A DNA stretch of 64,000 bases from Deltaproteobacteria bacterium (GTDB lineage Bacteria; SZUA-79; Acidulodesulfobacterales; Acidulodesulfobacteraceae): the NCBI GenBank assembly GCA_023489335.1, contig JAMDCP010000002.1, positions 62,001 to 126,000 on the forward strand. Direction: 5' to 3'. The position numbers and the translations under genes are program-made. This document shows, piece by piece, positions 1-9,516 of the stretch (position 1 is the first letter of the stretch; every line of letters begins with the position of its first letter). The notes beneath the pieces are model-generated. The model did no database searches. It saw only the letters and a list, made by a program, of their open reading frames with translations, and was not told the origin of the DNA.

Positions 1-1248
<1,248 letters not shown>

Positions 1249-1341
1249 AGTTAAAACCCGCCGCAGCATAGTTTTCAATAGAATACAGTAAAATAATATT
1301 TTAAGGCGTGATTAAGGTTATCTTACGATTACGATAATAAA

Positions 1342-1370
1342 TTGACAAATCGTATTATTTATGAGATAAC
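1342..1370 (+). promoter_or_regulatory. Candidate sigma70 promoter for tRNA-Leu
   Basis: A perfect TTGACA at 1342-1347 is followed after 17 bp by GATAAC (1365-1370), a 4/6 match to the -10 consensus. Transcription would start near 1377 and give a leader of about 45 nt before the mature tRNA at 1421. It lies in the 172-bp gap after the oxidoreductase gene, in which I see nothing else. Confidence 0.55.
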
Positions 1371-1420
1371 ATACAAATCACCCTCGTTTCTTTGCATTTT
1401 TTTATCTTTCCAAATAGCAT

Positions 1421-1508
1421 GCCGGGGTGGCGGAAATGGTAGACGCAAGGGACTTAAAATCCCTCGGAACTTTGTTCCGTGCCGGTTCGATTCCGGCCCT
1501 CGGCACCA
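1421..1508 (+). tRNA. tRNA-Leu, anticodon UAA
   Basis: An 88-nt class II tRNA with encoded CCA. The acceptor stem pairs GCCGGGG (1421-1427) with CCTCGGC (1498-1504) including one G-U pair, followed by discriminator A and CCA (1506-1508). The anticodon stem AGGGA/TCCCT encloses the loop CTTAAAA, with anticodon TAA at 1455-1457. A long variable arm (CGGAAC-TTT-GTTCCG) and a T arm GCCGG-TTCGATT-CCGGC complete a leucine-type fold. It reads UUA and UUG, and UUA is very common in this AT-rich sequence. It stands alone between two protein genes. Confidence 0.96.
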
Positions 1509-1588
1509 TTCTTTTGTCGGAGATTTTAATATTTAAAGTATAGTTTTTAGTATATATAATCGTATATATTATAATATGGAGAAAAGTT

Positions 1589-2131
1589 ATGGGAGACACA
1601 ATGACAAAGAATGTAAAGAGATTACTAATTTTTGTTGTTTTCGCGGTTTTCGCCGGCGCTATTTTTAGTATTCCGTCTTACGCATCATCTTTATCCGCTA
1701 AAAAAAGTGCAGCCAAAATTGCGATGATAAGAAAATATTTCTTATCCCATTCTTATAATTTTGGTCCAATTTTTTATAAATATCATCCTGGTCCAAACTG
1801 GTATCTCCAGCATGCTAAAAGCTTAAGGCTTACCCCAAGCCAGTTAATAACCGTTAAAAAATTGGATGCGGGAATGATTAAAGATACTATTATCGGAATG
1901 CGGAATCTCAAGGCGGCTTACGCAAAATACAAAGAAGACTCAATGAAAGTCAATCCTAACATTAAAACTATCGTTAATGATATAAAAAAAGTGGGAGAAG
2001 CCCAAACTTATCTTGCTTATGAGATGGTGCCTTATCACCTTAAAAGCTACACCCTTTTAACATCCGCCCAAAAAAAGATATTTAACGAACTACGAATGAC
2101 AAAATTAAATGCCGGCTGCTTAGGAAAATAA
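1589..2131 (+). CDS. Small exported protein with LTxxQ motifs (Spy/CpxP-like)
   Basis: A 180-residue protein. A hydrophobic signal segment (about residues 11-32) precedes a likely signal peptidase site near SYASS. The rest is basic and helical with two LTxxQ motifs, LTPSQ at 81-85 and LTSAQ at 157-161, the hallmark of the Spy/CpxP periplasmic family of small chaperone or stress sensors. There are two possible starts: ATG 1589 with GGAGA six bases upstream, and ATG 1601 (MTKNVKRLL) with GGGAGA five bases upstream; the second gives a more typical signal peptide. TATAAT-like boxes lie at 1555-1560 and 1570-1575. It sits 25 bp before pheS but shares no obvious function with it. The family call is inferred from motif and layout only. 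Confidence 0.7.
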   Translation: MGDTMTKNVKRLLIFVVFAVFAGAIFSIPSYASSLSAKKSAAKIAMIRKYFLSHSYNFGPIFYKYHPGPNWYLQHAKSLRLTPSQLITVKKLDAGMIKDTIIGMRNLKAAYAKYKEDSMKVNPNIKTIVNDIKKVGEAQTYLAYEMVPYHLKSYTLLTSAQKKIFNELRMTKLNAGCLGK

Positions 2132-2156
2132 TTAGAATAATAACAATATTAATATT

Positions 2157-3233
2157 ATGGATAATGAAATTGGGAACGGCGCTAAGCCGGGTGCGGGTTC
2201 AAATCAGCAAAGCTCGTTTTTAGGTAAAATCGGCGAAATTTTAGAAAACGCATTAAACGAATTAAAGGCTGCAAGAGATTTATCCGAGTTGGAAATTAGG
2301 TTTAAATTTTTTTGCGGCAAAAAAGGCAGGCTCACCGAAATACTTCATTTAATTCATTCTTTAAGCCCCGAAGAAAAAAGGAATATAGGGTCTAAAGCTA
2401 ACGAAGCCAGAAAGCGGATTGAAGCATTTTATCAAAATAAAAAAAATGAATTATTAGAAGCCTCTAAAATAGGGCTGCCTAAAAAACATAAATTGGATTT
2501 AACCATTCCGGGTGCTTATATCGAAAAATTCCATAAACATCCTATTACGGCAGTTCTCGAAGAAGCGGTTAATTTTTTTTCCTCGATGGGTTTTGAAGTA
2601 GTCGAAGGTCCGGAAATAGAAACTGCGTATTACAATTTCGATGCCTTAAATATTCCCGCAAACCATCCGGCGAGGGATGTTTGGGACACATTTTATCTTT
2701 TGAACGGACTGGTTCCCCGTACCCATACATCAAGCGTTCAGGTTAGAACCATGGAAAAAAAATCTCCTCCGTTTAGAGTTATAGCGCCGGGCAGATGTTA
2801 CAGGTACGAGGCTGTCGATGCAACGCATCTATTTATGTTTAATCAGCTCGAGGGGCTTTTTGTGGATAAAAATGTTAGATTAACCGATTTAAAAGGTATT
2901 TTAGAAGAAACGGTTAAATATCTTTTAGGCGCAAAAAAAACCAGGTTCAGACCCGCGTTTTATCCATTTGTGGAACCGGGCCTTGATTTAGATATAGAAT
3001 GCGTATTTTGCGGCGGCAGAGGATGCGGCATTTGTAAACAGACGGGCTGGATAGAGGTTATTCCGTGCGGCATGGTTCACCCTAATGTTTTTAAGTATGC
3101 TAAGATAGACCCGAACGAGTATCGAGGATTTGCCTTTGGAATGGGATTCGACAGGATTGTAATGTTGAAATATAACATCAATGATTTAAGATTTCTTTAT
3201 CAGGGAAACTTAGATGTATTAAGCCAGTTTTGA
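2157..3233 (+). CDS. pheS: Phenylalanine-tRNA ligase alpha subunit
   Basis: PheS, with PheT, forms the alpha2-beta2 cytoplasmic enzyme that charges tRNA-Phe; the alpha subunit holds the class II catalytic core. At 358 residues it is slightly longer than usual because of a polar N-terminal tail of about 20 residues before the coiled-coil arm (about 25-110). Core signatures are GPEIETAYYNFDALN, PRTHTSSVQVR, RYEAVDATHLFMFNQLEG and the C-terminal motif 3 GFAFGMGFDRIVML. A four-cysteine patch (CVFC, CGIC) sits where many bacterial PheS carry similar cysteines. The partner pheT is not adjacent: it begins 3.75 kb downstream, after an opposite-strand helicase and two further genes. pheS ends one base before the stop of the convergent helicase gene. 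Confidence 0.95.
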   Translation: MDNEIGNGAKPGAGSNQQSSFLGKIGEILENALNELKAARDLSELEIRFKFFCGKKGRLTEILHLIHSLSPEEKRNIGSKANEARKRIEAFYQNKKNELLEASKIGLPKKHKLDLTIPGAYIEKFHKHPITAVLEEAVNFFSSMGFEVVEGPEIETAYYNFDALNIPANHPARDVWDTFYLLNGLVPRTHTSSVQVRTMEKKSPPFRVIAPGRCYRYEAVDATHLFMFNQLEGLFVDKNVRLTDLKGILEETVKYLLGAKKTRFRPAFYPFVEPGLDLDIECVFCGGRGCGICKQTGWIEVIPCGMVHPNVFKYAKIDPNEYRGFAFGMGFDRIVMLKYNINDLRFLYQGNLDVLSQF

Positions 3234-3234
3234 C

Positions 3235-5334
3235 CTACGCCAAAAATTCGGACTTCTTCCCGGAGTATGTTATAAAAACTTTCTTCTTTGCCCTTGAAAC
3301 CGCAACATAAAATAGTTTAATTTCATCCTCATATGCGCTATTCCCATTAATACCGTTATATAGAAAAACCTGGAACGGGTGGTTTAAATTTCCGGTTTTT
3401 TTATTTTTGCCATATGCCTGCATTAAACTTTTTAAGTGCGGTATGTTGCCATTATTTACATTTACAATAAATACGGTATCAAATTCCATCCCTTTGCTTT
3501 TATGGATTGTTCCGATAAACCAATTTTTAAAATTTGCATAGCCTTCGGGATTTATTTCTTTTAAAATTTTTTTAAAATTATCCTCCTCTTTTTGTGTTCT
3601 GACAAGAACCCCTATATTTTCCCCCTTAGCCAGATGCAAATTAAATTGGCCGATAATAAATCTTTCCTCCGAATTTTTACTTTCGAAGCCTATAATATCA
3701 ATGACATTTTCATCGGGCAATATAAGCTTTCCGCCGGATTCTATCATTTTTTTAGGAAATCTAAAATTTATATTATTAAGGAGGGAATTGCAAAAGTTTA
3801 TAATTTTTGAATTAGACCGGTAATTATATTGCATTATAAATAATTTTCCCGAAGGATAAAATAAATCGAAGAAAAGAAGATTTGCGCAGTCGCCGCCGTT
3901 AAAACCATAGATAGATTGGTCGTCGTCCCCCGCATACATCGTAATGCCCCTGCCGCTGTCTATTTTTTTGATAATAATATCGCTTAAAAAATCCAGATCC
4001 TGATATTCGTCGACTAAAATATATTTAAACCGGCTTGCAATATCATAAACTATATCCTTATTTTTAAATAATTTTAAGACATTTAAAATCATGTCGTCGT
4101 AAGATATAAAACCGGTTTTAATATTTTCGCAAGCCTGTTCCTTTACTAACGGCACGGATTTAAATCCAAGTTCCAAATAATATTCCCTAATAATGGAATA
4201 GAAAAAACTATGGTATGTCGTAATATTTAATATTTTTTTTATATTAATATTACCCTTAAGCGCAAGGCGGCCAACGCGATTTTTTATTTCATTCGCAGCA
4301 TTATTCGTATATGTTAATACTAAAATTTCGCCGGGAGACATAAAATTCATAAGATATAAAAATTTATTTACGATCAGCCTGGTTTTCCCCGAACCTGCCC
4401 CAGCTATAACAAGGTGGGCTAAATTTAATTCTTTTATAGAAATATCCTGAATTTTACTCAATTTGTCATATTTAAATTTTACAGCCTTTTTATTATTCGA
4501 AACATTTTTAATGCCCCGGATAATAAACGGGAATATCTTAATTTTATTAATTATTTCGCCAGGGTTGAAATAAAGAACGTTAAATGAAATATTTAATATT
4601 ATTTTAGAATCTCCTATAAATTCGTCTTTTACGGCGATAATTTTTTTTAAAGGGTGGATTCTAAGCATTATTGTAAAATTATCTTTACCTATAAATTTTA
4701 AGCAAGGGCTGCCAGACGAGCTTTGAAGGTTTGAGCCGCTCCGAAGTGGGCGAAGCACGGACGGCGTCTCGTTGCAGGTTCCGGTTCCATTTTCTATAAA
4801 ATTAAATCCAAGACCCTTTATCTTTTTAATAATATAAGTTACCGCCCAAACAAATTTGCCGCTTTTATTAAAAATTATTCTCGTAGCCATTAAGAATCTA
4901 AGGCGGAGTTTAAAAATATCTATAATTAAGCCTTCATAAAAATTTTTGTCAAAATTATCATATATGTTTTGCAAGCCAAAGATATCCGAAATTACAGGGC
5001 ATAAAACAATTTTGTTATGCAAAACAAAATCGCATATCGCATTAAATAAGACGGCGTCCCGCAGATTTTCTATAAGCAAATCTTCTAAAATTATAAATTT
5101 CGAAGAGAAAAGTTCTTCGATGCCTTTCAAAGGAAAATTAAGCGGACAGGAAATTTTATTGTCGTTATAAAGCCGCAAAGAAGATTTCATTTTAATAAAG
5201 GATATAACATTGTAGTCTAATTCCAAATTTTTTAGATTTTTTATAAATGATTTTTTCTCATCCCCCGAAAAAATGGCAATTCCTGTAAAGTTTGATAGAT
5301 TAAAATTGAAATTTTTAAAATAAAGATTTATCAT
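3235..5334 (-). CDS. UvrD/PcrA-like superfamily 1 helicase with long N-terminal extension
   Basis: A 699-residue protein with a complete set of SF1A helicase motifs in its C-terminal 390 residues: motif I AGAGSGKT (311-318), Ia LTYTNNAANEI (340-350), II VDEYQD (441-446), III GDDDQSIYGF (469-478), IV NYRSN (504-508), V TIHKSKGMEF (609-618) and VI LFYVAVSRAKK (674-684). It should be an ATP-driven 3'-5' DNA translocase. The first 300 residues match nothing I recognise; UvrD and Rep normally begin at motif I within about 30 residues. The helicase domains are compact, with short 1B/2B insertions. It is transcribed against pheS, with only one base between the stop codons, and divergently from the PRTase gene 44 bp away. 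Codon use is as AT-rich as its neighbours except for a GC-rich in-frame block at 4702-4788. It is probably not the housekeeping UvrD. Confidence 0.85.
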   Translation of the reverse strand: MINLYFKNFNFNLSNFTGIAIFSGDEKKSFIKNLKNLELDYNVISFIKMKSSLRLYNDNKISCPLNFPLKGIEELFSSKFIILEDLLIENLRDAVLFNAICDFVLHNKIVLCPVISDIFGLQNIYDNFDKNFYEGLIIDIFKLRLRFLMATRIIFNKSGKFVWAVTYIIKKIKGLGFNFIENGTGTCNETPSVLRPLRSGSNLQSSSGSPCLKFIGKDNFTIMLRIHPLKKIIAVKDEFIGDSKIILNISFNVLYFNPGEIINKIKIFPFIIRGIKNVSNNKKAVKFKYDKLSKIQDISIKELNLAHLVIAGAGSGKTRLIVNKFLYLMNFMSPGEILVLTYTNNAANEIKNRVGRLALKGNINIKKILNITTYHSFFYSIIREYYLELGFKSVPLVKEQACENIKTGFISYDDMILNVLKLFKNKDIVYDIASRFKYILVDEYQDLDFLSDIIIKKIDSGRGITMYAGDDDQSIYGFNGGDCANLLFFDLFYPSGKLFIMQYNYRSNSKIINFCNSLLNNINFRFPKKMIESGGKLILPDENVIDIIGFESKNSEERFIIGQFNLHLAKGENIGVLVRTQKEEDNFKKILKEINPEGYANFKNWFIGTIHKSKGMEFDTVFIVNVNNGNIPHLKSLMQAYGKNKKTGNLNHPFQVFLYNGINGNSAYEDEIKLFYVAVSRAKKKVFITYSGKKSEFLA
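4702..4788. repeat. GC-rich in-frame segment inside the helicase gene
   Basis: Counted by hand, 55 of these 87 bases are G or C (63 percent), against roughly 30 percent in the surrounding gene. The block is exactly 29 codons and keeps the frame, adding a Ser/Leu/Arg-rich stretch (about residues 182-211, with the pattern VLRPLRSGS...SSSGSP) in the unassigned N-terminal region. Its plus strand contains GCGAAGCACGGA, close to words in rseP (10110-10120) and in the obgE-rpmA gap (60774-60785). It may be an inserted short repeat; a native linker is the alternative. Confidence 0.45.
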
Positions 5335-5378
5335 AATAAAATCGGTATATATTTTTATTCTTACTAACCTTAATTAAA

Positions 5379-5969
5379 ATGCAAAGCAAAATTTTAAAAA
5401 ATAATATAAATATAGGCGCAGGTGGGGAATATTTTTACATAAGAAATTATATTCCAAGAAATAAAAAATATGCCTATTCCTCTTTCGATGAATATTCCGA
5501 ATTAATACTGCGATATAAAAAAGGGGATTATAAAATAATATCATTTTTTGCAAGACTTTTAAGCAATATAATTTATTACTATTTTTATCCATACGATTTA
5601 ATTTTGCCTGTGCCGCCAAGCAGTTCTTATCTCGACATTTATCCAAATAGCATAGTTTGTTCATATTTAAACTCGGCCGGCTTGATTGGTTATTTGAAAG
5701 ACGAAATAGTTTGCATTAAGGGGCATAAGCCCAATCATATAACGGGAACAAAATACGAAAAAAGCCCTATAAGCTCTATTTTAATTAAAGGCAAAGGTGA
5801 GTTAAAATCAAAAAATATTATTTTATTTGACGATATTATCACTACCGGGGCAACATTTAGGCAAATAAAACAAACCTTATTGAAAAAGGGGGCGAATTCC
5901 GTTATAGGTCTTTTTCTGGGAAAAACTGCCGGAAGCTGCGGTAAATTGCAAGGGGATTTTAATGGATGA
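5379..5969 (+). CDS. ComF-like phosphoribosyltransferase-fold protein
   Basis: A 196-residue protein with the type I phosphoribosyltransferase signature IILFDDIITTGAT at 147-159, the loop that binds PRPP through the DD pair and TTG. An upstream segment YDLILPVPPS (72-81) resembles the LPVP segment of ComF/ComFC. The N-terminal four-cysteine zinc finger of ComF is absent, and the usual RGFNQ after LPVP is replaced by an unrelated sequence. ComF proteins bind single-stranded DNA during natural transformation. The gene starts 44 bp from the divergent helicase and its stop overlaps the start of the DprA-like gene by 8 bases, so translational coupling is likely. No good ribosome-binding site precedes ATG 5379. 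A nucleotide-salvage role is possible but less likely next to a DprA. Confidence 0.7.
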   Translation: MQSKILKNNINIGAGGEYFYIRNYIPRNKKYAYSSFDEYSELILRYKKGDYKIISFFARLLSNIIYYYFYPYDLILPVPPSSSYLDIYPNSIVCSYLNSAGLIGYLKDEIVCIKGHKPNHITGTKYEKSPISSILIKGKGELKSKNIILFDDIITTGATFRQIKQTLLKKGANSVIGLFLGKTAGSCGKLQGDFNG

Positions 5970-6951
5970 TTTGATATGCACCCTTGCGCTAAAAAAAATT
6001 AAAGGATTAAAAAATATTCATATCTTTCTTTTACTGAAAACATTTAAAAATCCGTGCGATATTTTTGATGCAGGGAAACCCGACTTCTTAAAAGCAGGGC
6101 TTAAAGGTGAACAGATAGAAATTTTAAGGAATACGAGGGTTGTCAGGACTGCATTTTTTGAAGCTATCAATGAAATCGAGGAGGCTTCGAAAAATGGAAT
6201 TAAAATTATAACATATAACTCGCCGCTTTATCCTTATAATTTAAACTTTATAAGAAACAAGCCGATAATTTTGTATTATAAGGGGGTTTTGAAGGAAAAC
6301 TTAAAATTTGCGGCAGCGGTTGTCGGACAGAGAAATCCACCCGATTATTCATTGAAACTGGCCCAAAATTTAACCGAGCAGCTCTGTTCATCAGGGTTTT
6401 CAATAATAAGCGGTCTTGCAATGGGGATAGATGCCGTTGCGCATAATACCGCGCTAAAAAACAACTGTTACACGATTGCGTATATCGGCTCGGGCTTATT
6501 AGAATCAGTATATCCGCCTGAAAACAGAAATCTTTATCAAGAAATTATTTTGCGCAACGGAGCAATAGTTTCCGAATTTCCCCTGCATTCAAAAATTAGC
6601 GCTAAAAATTTAATTGCGAGAGATAGGCTTCAGAGCGGCTCAAGCCTTGGAACATTCGCTATATCGTCTCCGGTAAATGGCGGAACTATGAAAACCTGCG
6701 GTTTTTCTTTAAAGCAAAAAAGGCCGGTTTTTGTTCCCGAATATGCCAAAGAACTTATGGATTCAAAAGATAACTCCGGTTTGAAATCATTGCTGGGAAG
6801 AAACGGGGTGGTAGGGTTAAAATTAGATAAAGACGGCGCCCTTGATTTAGCGGAAGTTATGGACGAATTAAGAATCGTATATAATGACATTTATGAAGAA
6901 AAAACCGGCGCCCACAGTTCATTATTAATGCAACCCGGACTATTCGGTTAG
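5962..6951 (+). CDS. Divergent DprA/Smf-family DNA-processing protein
   Basis: 329 residues with the Rossmann core of DprA: VGQRNP (121-126), SGLAMGIDAVAH (150-161), GSGLLESVYPPENR (176-189) and SEFPL (204-208). A short N-terminal helix-hairpin-like region (1-45) precedes it. Canonical DprA carries RNRIIxGLS, part of the single-strand DNA-binding surface; here the position reads RDRLQSGSS (220-228), followed by GGTMKT instead of the usual SGALIT-type segment. No clear C-terminal winged helix is visible. DprA loads RecA onto incoming single-stranded DNA during transformation; divergent paralogues occur outside competence. The gene overlaps the PRTase gene by 8 bases and ends 33 bp before pheT. 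I call the family with good confidence but would not assume it is the housekeeping dprA. Confidence 0.8.
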   Translation: MDDLICTLALKKIKGLKNIHIFLLLKTFKNPCDIFDAGKPDFLKAGLKGEQIEILRNTRVVRTAFFEAINEIEEASKNGIKIITYNSPLYPYNLNFIRNKPIILYYKGVLKENLKFAAAVVGQRNPPDYSLKLAQNLTEQLCSSGFSIISGLAMGIDAVAHNTALKNNCYTIAYIGSGLLESVYPPENRNLYQEIILRNGAIVSEFPLHSKISAKNLIARDRLQSGSSLGTFAISSPVNGGTMKTCGFSLKQKRPVFVPEYAKELMDSKDNSGLKSLLGRNGVVGLKLDKDGALDLAEVMDELRIVYNDIYEEKTGAHSSLLMQPGLFG

Positions 6952-6984
6952 TTTAATTTTTATTTTAAGGAGGATTTAAAAGAG

Positions 6985-9414
6985 TTGAAAGTTAGCTTAA
7001 ATTGGCTTAAAGAGTTTGTAGGTTTCGACATAGACGGTGAAAAGATTGCAAATCTTTTTAATAATAGAACTATGGAGGTTGAAAAAATAATTCCGTATTT
7101 CCTGAAAAAATCTTTTAAGAATATCGTCGTCGGGGAAATACGGTCTATTAATGAACACCCTGCAAACGATAAGTTTGGAATTGCCGAGGTTTACGGCGGC
7201 GAAATTATCGGAATGAAAAAGGTGGTTTTTACGAAGGCGGGCCTTGATATTAAGGTTGGGGAGAAGCCGCTGATTGCAGCAAAGGGGGCTGTTTTCGAAA
7301 ATGGGCTGAAGATCAGGGATAAAGCAATCTTTGGCATTATTTCGGAGGCGGCATTTTGCTCCGAAAAGGATTTAGGTTTTCAGTTAAATATGCCGTCCAT
7401 TATAAAATTTCCTTTCGAAGAAACCGGCGCAACGGCATACGAAATATTTAACCTTGACGACACAGTTTTAGAATTCGACCTCGAGCCTAACAGGCCTGAT
7501 TTATTTGGTATATTGGGATTTGCGTACGAGTTATCCGCCATAATTAACAAAGAAATTATTTTACCCGAAATTTATAATGATATAGAGATTACGCCGGGAA
7601 AATTTTATGCCGCCCAGAGTGATAAATTAACTGTTAATGTAGAAAACAGGGATTTGATCCCCGCTTATATTGCAGTTAAAATTAGCAATATAAAGATAAA
7701 AGAATCGAGCTCGGATATTAAAAACAAACTAATAAAAAGCGGAATTAGACCGATTAACAATGTCGTGGACTTAACCAATATCGTTATGCTCGAGACATCC
7801 CAGCCGCTTCACGCCTTCGATGAAAAAAAGCTGGGCGGAAACCAAATAAATATTAGATTGGCAGGCGGCGGTGAGTCTATTCTTACTATAGACGGCAGGG
7901 AAAGAAAATTAACGAAAGGGGATATTGTCATAGAATGCGGGCAAAAAATAATAGCTCTTGCGGGAATTATGGGGGCTTTAAATAGCGAAATAGACGAAAG
8001 TTCGAAGTCCATTGTGGTAGAATCCGCAAACTTTGACATGTCGAGCATCAGGCGGACTTCGAGAATACTTTCCCTGAGGACCGACGCATCGACAAGGTTT
8101 GAAAAAGGATTGCACCCGTTAGTTTCCATTTTAGGAATTAAGAGGTTTATATATTTAGTGAAAAAATATATCCCCGATGCAAAGATTGAATGTTATGCTT
8201 ATGACATTAAGGAAGTGGAAAAGCCGCAAAGTTATTCTATAAAGTTCAAGGATTTATTTGAGTTTTCGGGCGAGGCAATTGAAAAGGGCAAGGCATTAAA
8301 TATTCTATCAAGGCTTGGGTATGATGTCCGCGAGGTAAAGCCTAAAATTAACGGAAATGGAGATATATTTGAAGCCGTCCCTCCGTATTTTAGAAACGAT
8401 ATATCGGATAAAGTCAATATTTATGAGGATGTCTTAAGGATATACGGCTATGAAAATATTAAATCCTCGATTCCGTACGGCATTTTAAATCCTCCTCCAA
8501 AAAACATAAATTACGAAACATCCATGATGCTTAGAGATTTACTAAGGTATAACGGTTTTATCGAAGTAATAAACCTGTCGTTAGTCGGAGAGCATGAGCT
8601 TAGAATATCGGGCAGTAAAAAGGATAAAATTTTGGAGCTAAAAAACCCGATTTCGGCGGATTACACATATTTTAGAACAAGTTTAGTCCCCGATATCCTG
8701 AGGGTTTTATCTCAAAATTCAAAAAAATATAAAAATATAAAAATATTCGAGATTGGCAAGACTTATGTAAACGAACCTTCGGATAATTACCCGGTTTTGG
8801 AACAAAATGTCTTGTGCGGACTGTTATGCAGCGGAATAAAACTTGACAAACAAGAAACGGAATTTTACGGCGGCAAGGGTATAATAGAATTTTTACTCAA
8901 AGAATTGGGCCTTAAAAAAATTGTTTATTCAAAAATAGAGGATAACCCTATATTTGATATTTATACTTCTTTGGAAGTTTTAATAGGCAAAAAAAGGCTA
9001 GGTATTTTTGGCGAAATAAAGAGGAATATATTGGAAGAGTCAGGGATAGATTATAAGACCTTTGTTTTTGATATTGATTTAGACTCTCTTAAAGAATTTA
9101 TTTCATTAAAAAAGACATTCGTTATACCGCCTAAATATCCCGAAATAGAACAGGATATTTCTATTATTGCGGATTCAAATATAGAATATGGAAGCATTGA
9201 AAAGTATATAAAGGGCTTTTCGGAATTAATCAGAAATGTGAGGCTGGCGGATATTTATACGGGCAAACAAATAGAAGAAGGCAAAGTATCCTTTCTTATA
9301 AGATATGACATGGCAGCGGGCGATAGAACTTTAACTATGGAAGAAGTAAACTTGTTAAGGGATAACCTGTTAAAAGAACTGGGCAGCCGGTTCGGAATAA
9401 CCTTAAGGAGTTAA
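6985..9414 (+). CDS. pheT: Phenylalanine-tRNA ligase beta subunit
   Basis: An 809-residue PheT, the normal length. The TTG start at 6985 is fixed by the conserved beginning (M)KVSLNWLKEFV and by AAGGAGG at 6967-6973. Domains in order are the EMAP-II-like tRNA-binding OB fold (about 40-150), the B3/B4 editing domain (NRPDLFGILG, then RPINNVVDLTNIVM and QPLHAFD), the B5 domain (about 405-485, PPYFRNDI...NIYEDVLRIYGY), the class II-like core (about 500-690) and a C-terminal FDX-ACB anticodon-binding domain (about 715-809, starting at PPKYPEIEQDISI). It edits mischarged Tyr-tRNA-Phe and binds the tRNA. It is separated from pheS by three genes, so balanced expression cannot rely on simple adjacency. 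The strong ribosome-binding site offsets the weak TTG start. Confidence 0.95.
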   Translation: MKVSLNWLKEFVGFDIDGEKIANLFNNRTMEVEKIIPYFLKKSFKNIVVGEIRSINEHPANDKFGIAEVYGGEIIGMKKVVFTKAGLDIKVGEKPLIAAKGAVFENGLKIRDKAIFGIISEAAFCSEKDLGFQLNMPSIIKFPFEETGATAYEIFNLDDTVLEFDLEPNRPDLFGILGFAYELSAIINKEIILPEIYNDIEITPGKFYAAQSDKLTVNVENRDLIPAYIAVKISNIKIKESSSDIKNKLIKSGIRPINNVVDLTNIVMLETSQPLHAFDEKKLGGNQINIRLAGGGESILTIDGRERKLTKGDIVIECGQKIIALAGIMGALNSEIDESSKSIVVESANFDMSSIRRTSRILSLRTDASTRFEKGLHPLVSILGIKRFIYLVKKYIPDAKIECYAYDIKEVEKPQSYSIKFKDLFEFSGEAIEKGKALNILSRLGYDVREVKPKINGNGDIFEAVPPYFRNDISDKVNIYEDVLRIYGYENIKSSIPYGILNPPPKNINYETSMMLRDLLRYNGFIEVINLSLVGEHELRISGSKKDKILELKNPISADYTYFRTSLVPDILRVLSQNSKKYKNIKIFEIGKTYVNEPSDNYPVLEQNVLCGLLCSGIKLDKQETEFYGGKGIIEFLLKELGLKKIVYSKIEDNPIFDIYTSLEVLIGKKRLGIFGEIKRNILEESGIDYKTFVFDIDLDSLKEFISLKKTFVIPPKYPEIEQDISIIADSNIEYGSIEKYIKGFSELIRNVRLADIYTGKQIEEGKVSFLIRYDMAAGDRTLTMEEVNLLRDNLLKELGSRFGITLRS

Positions 9415-9516
9415 AACAGGTATAAAATCCGCTTAAATTTAAAAAATAATTGCACTTTACGGCAAAAAAAATTATAATAAAATACATAAAAATTTTATAT
9501 AAATAAAAATAAATAT

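Noticed and set aside
1342-1599. Small open frames on both strands across 1342-1599
   Set aside because: They cover the tRNA-Leu gene and its promoter; no ribosome-binding site or family resemblance.
4709-4770. A stable hairpin across the GC-rich helicase block
   Set aside because: Only AGACG/CGTCT (5 bp) pairs cleanly across the block; the flanks mismatch, so I do not claim a stem there.
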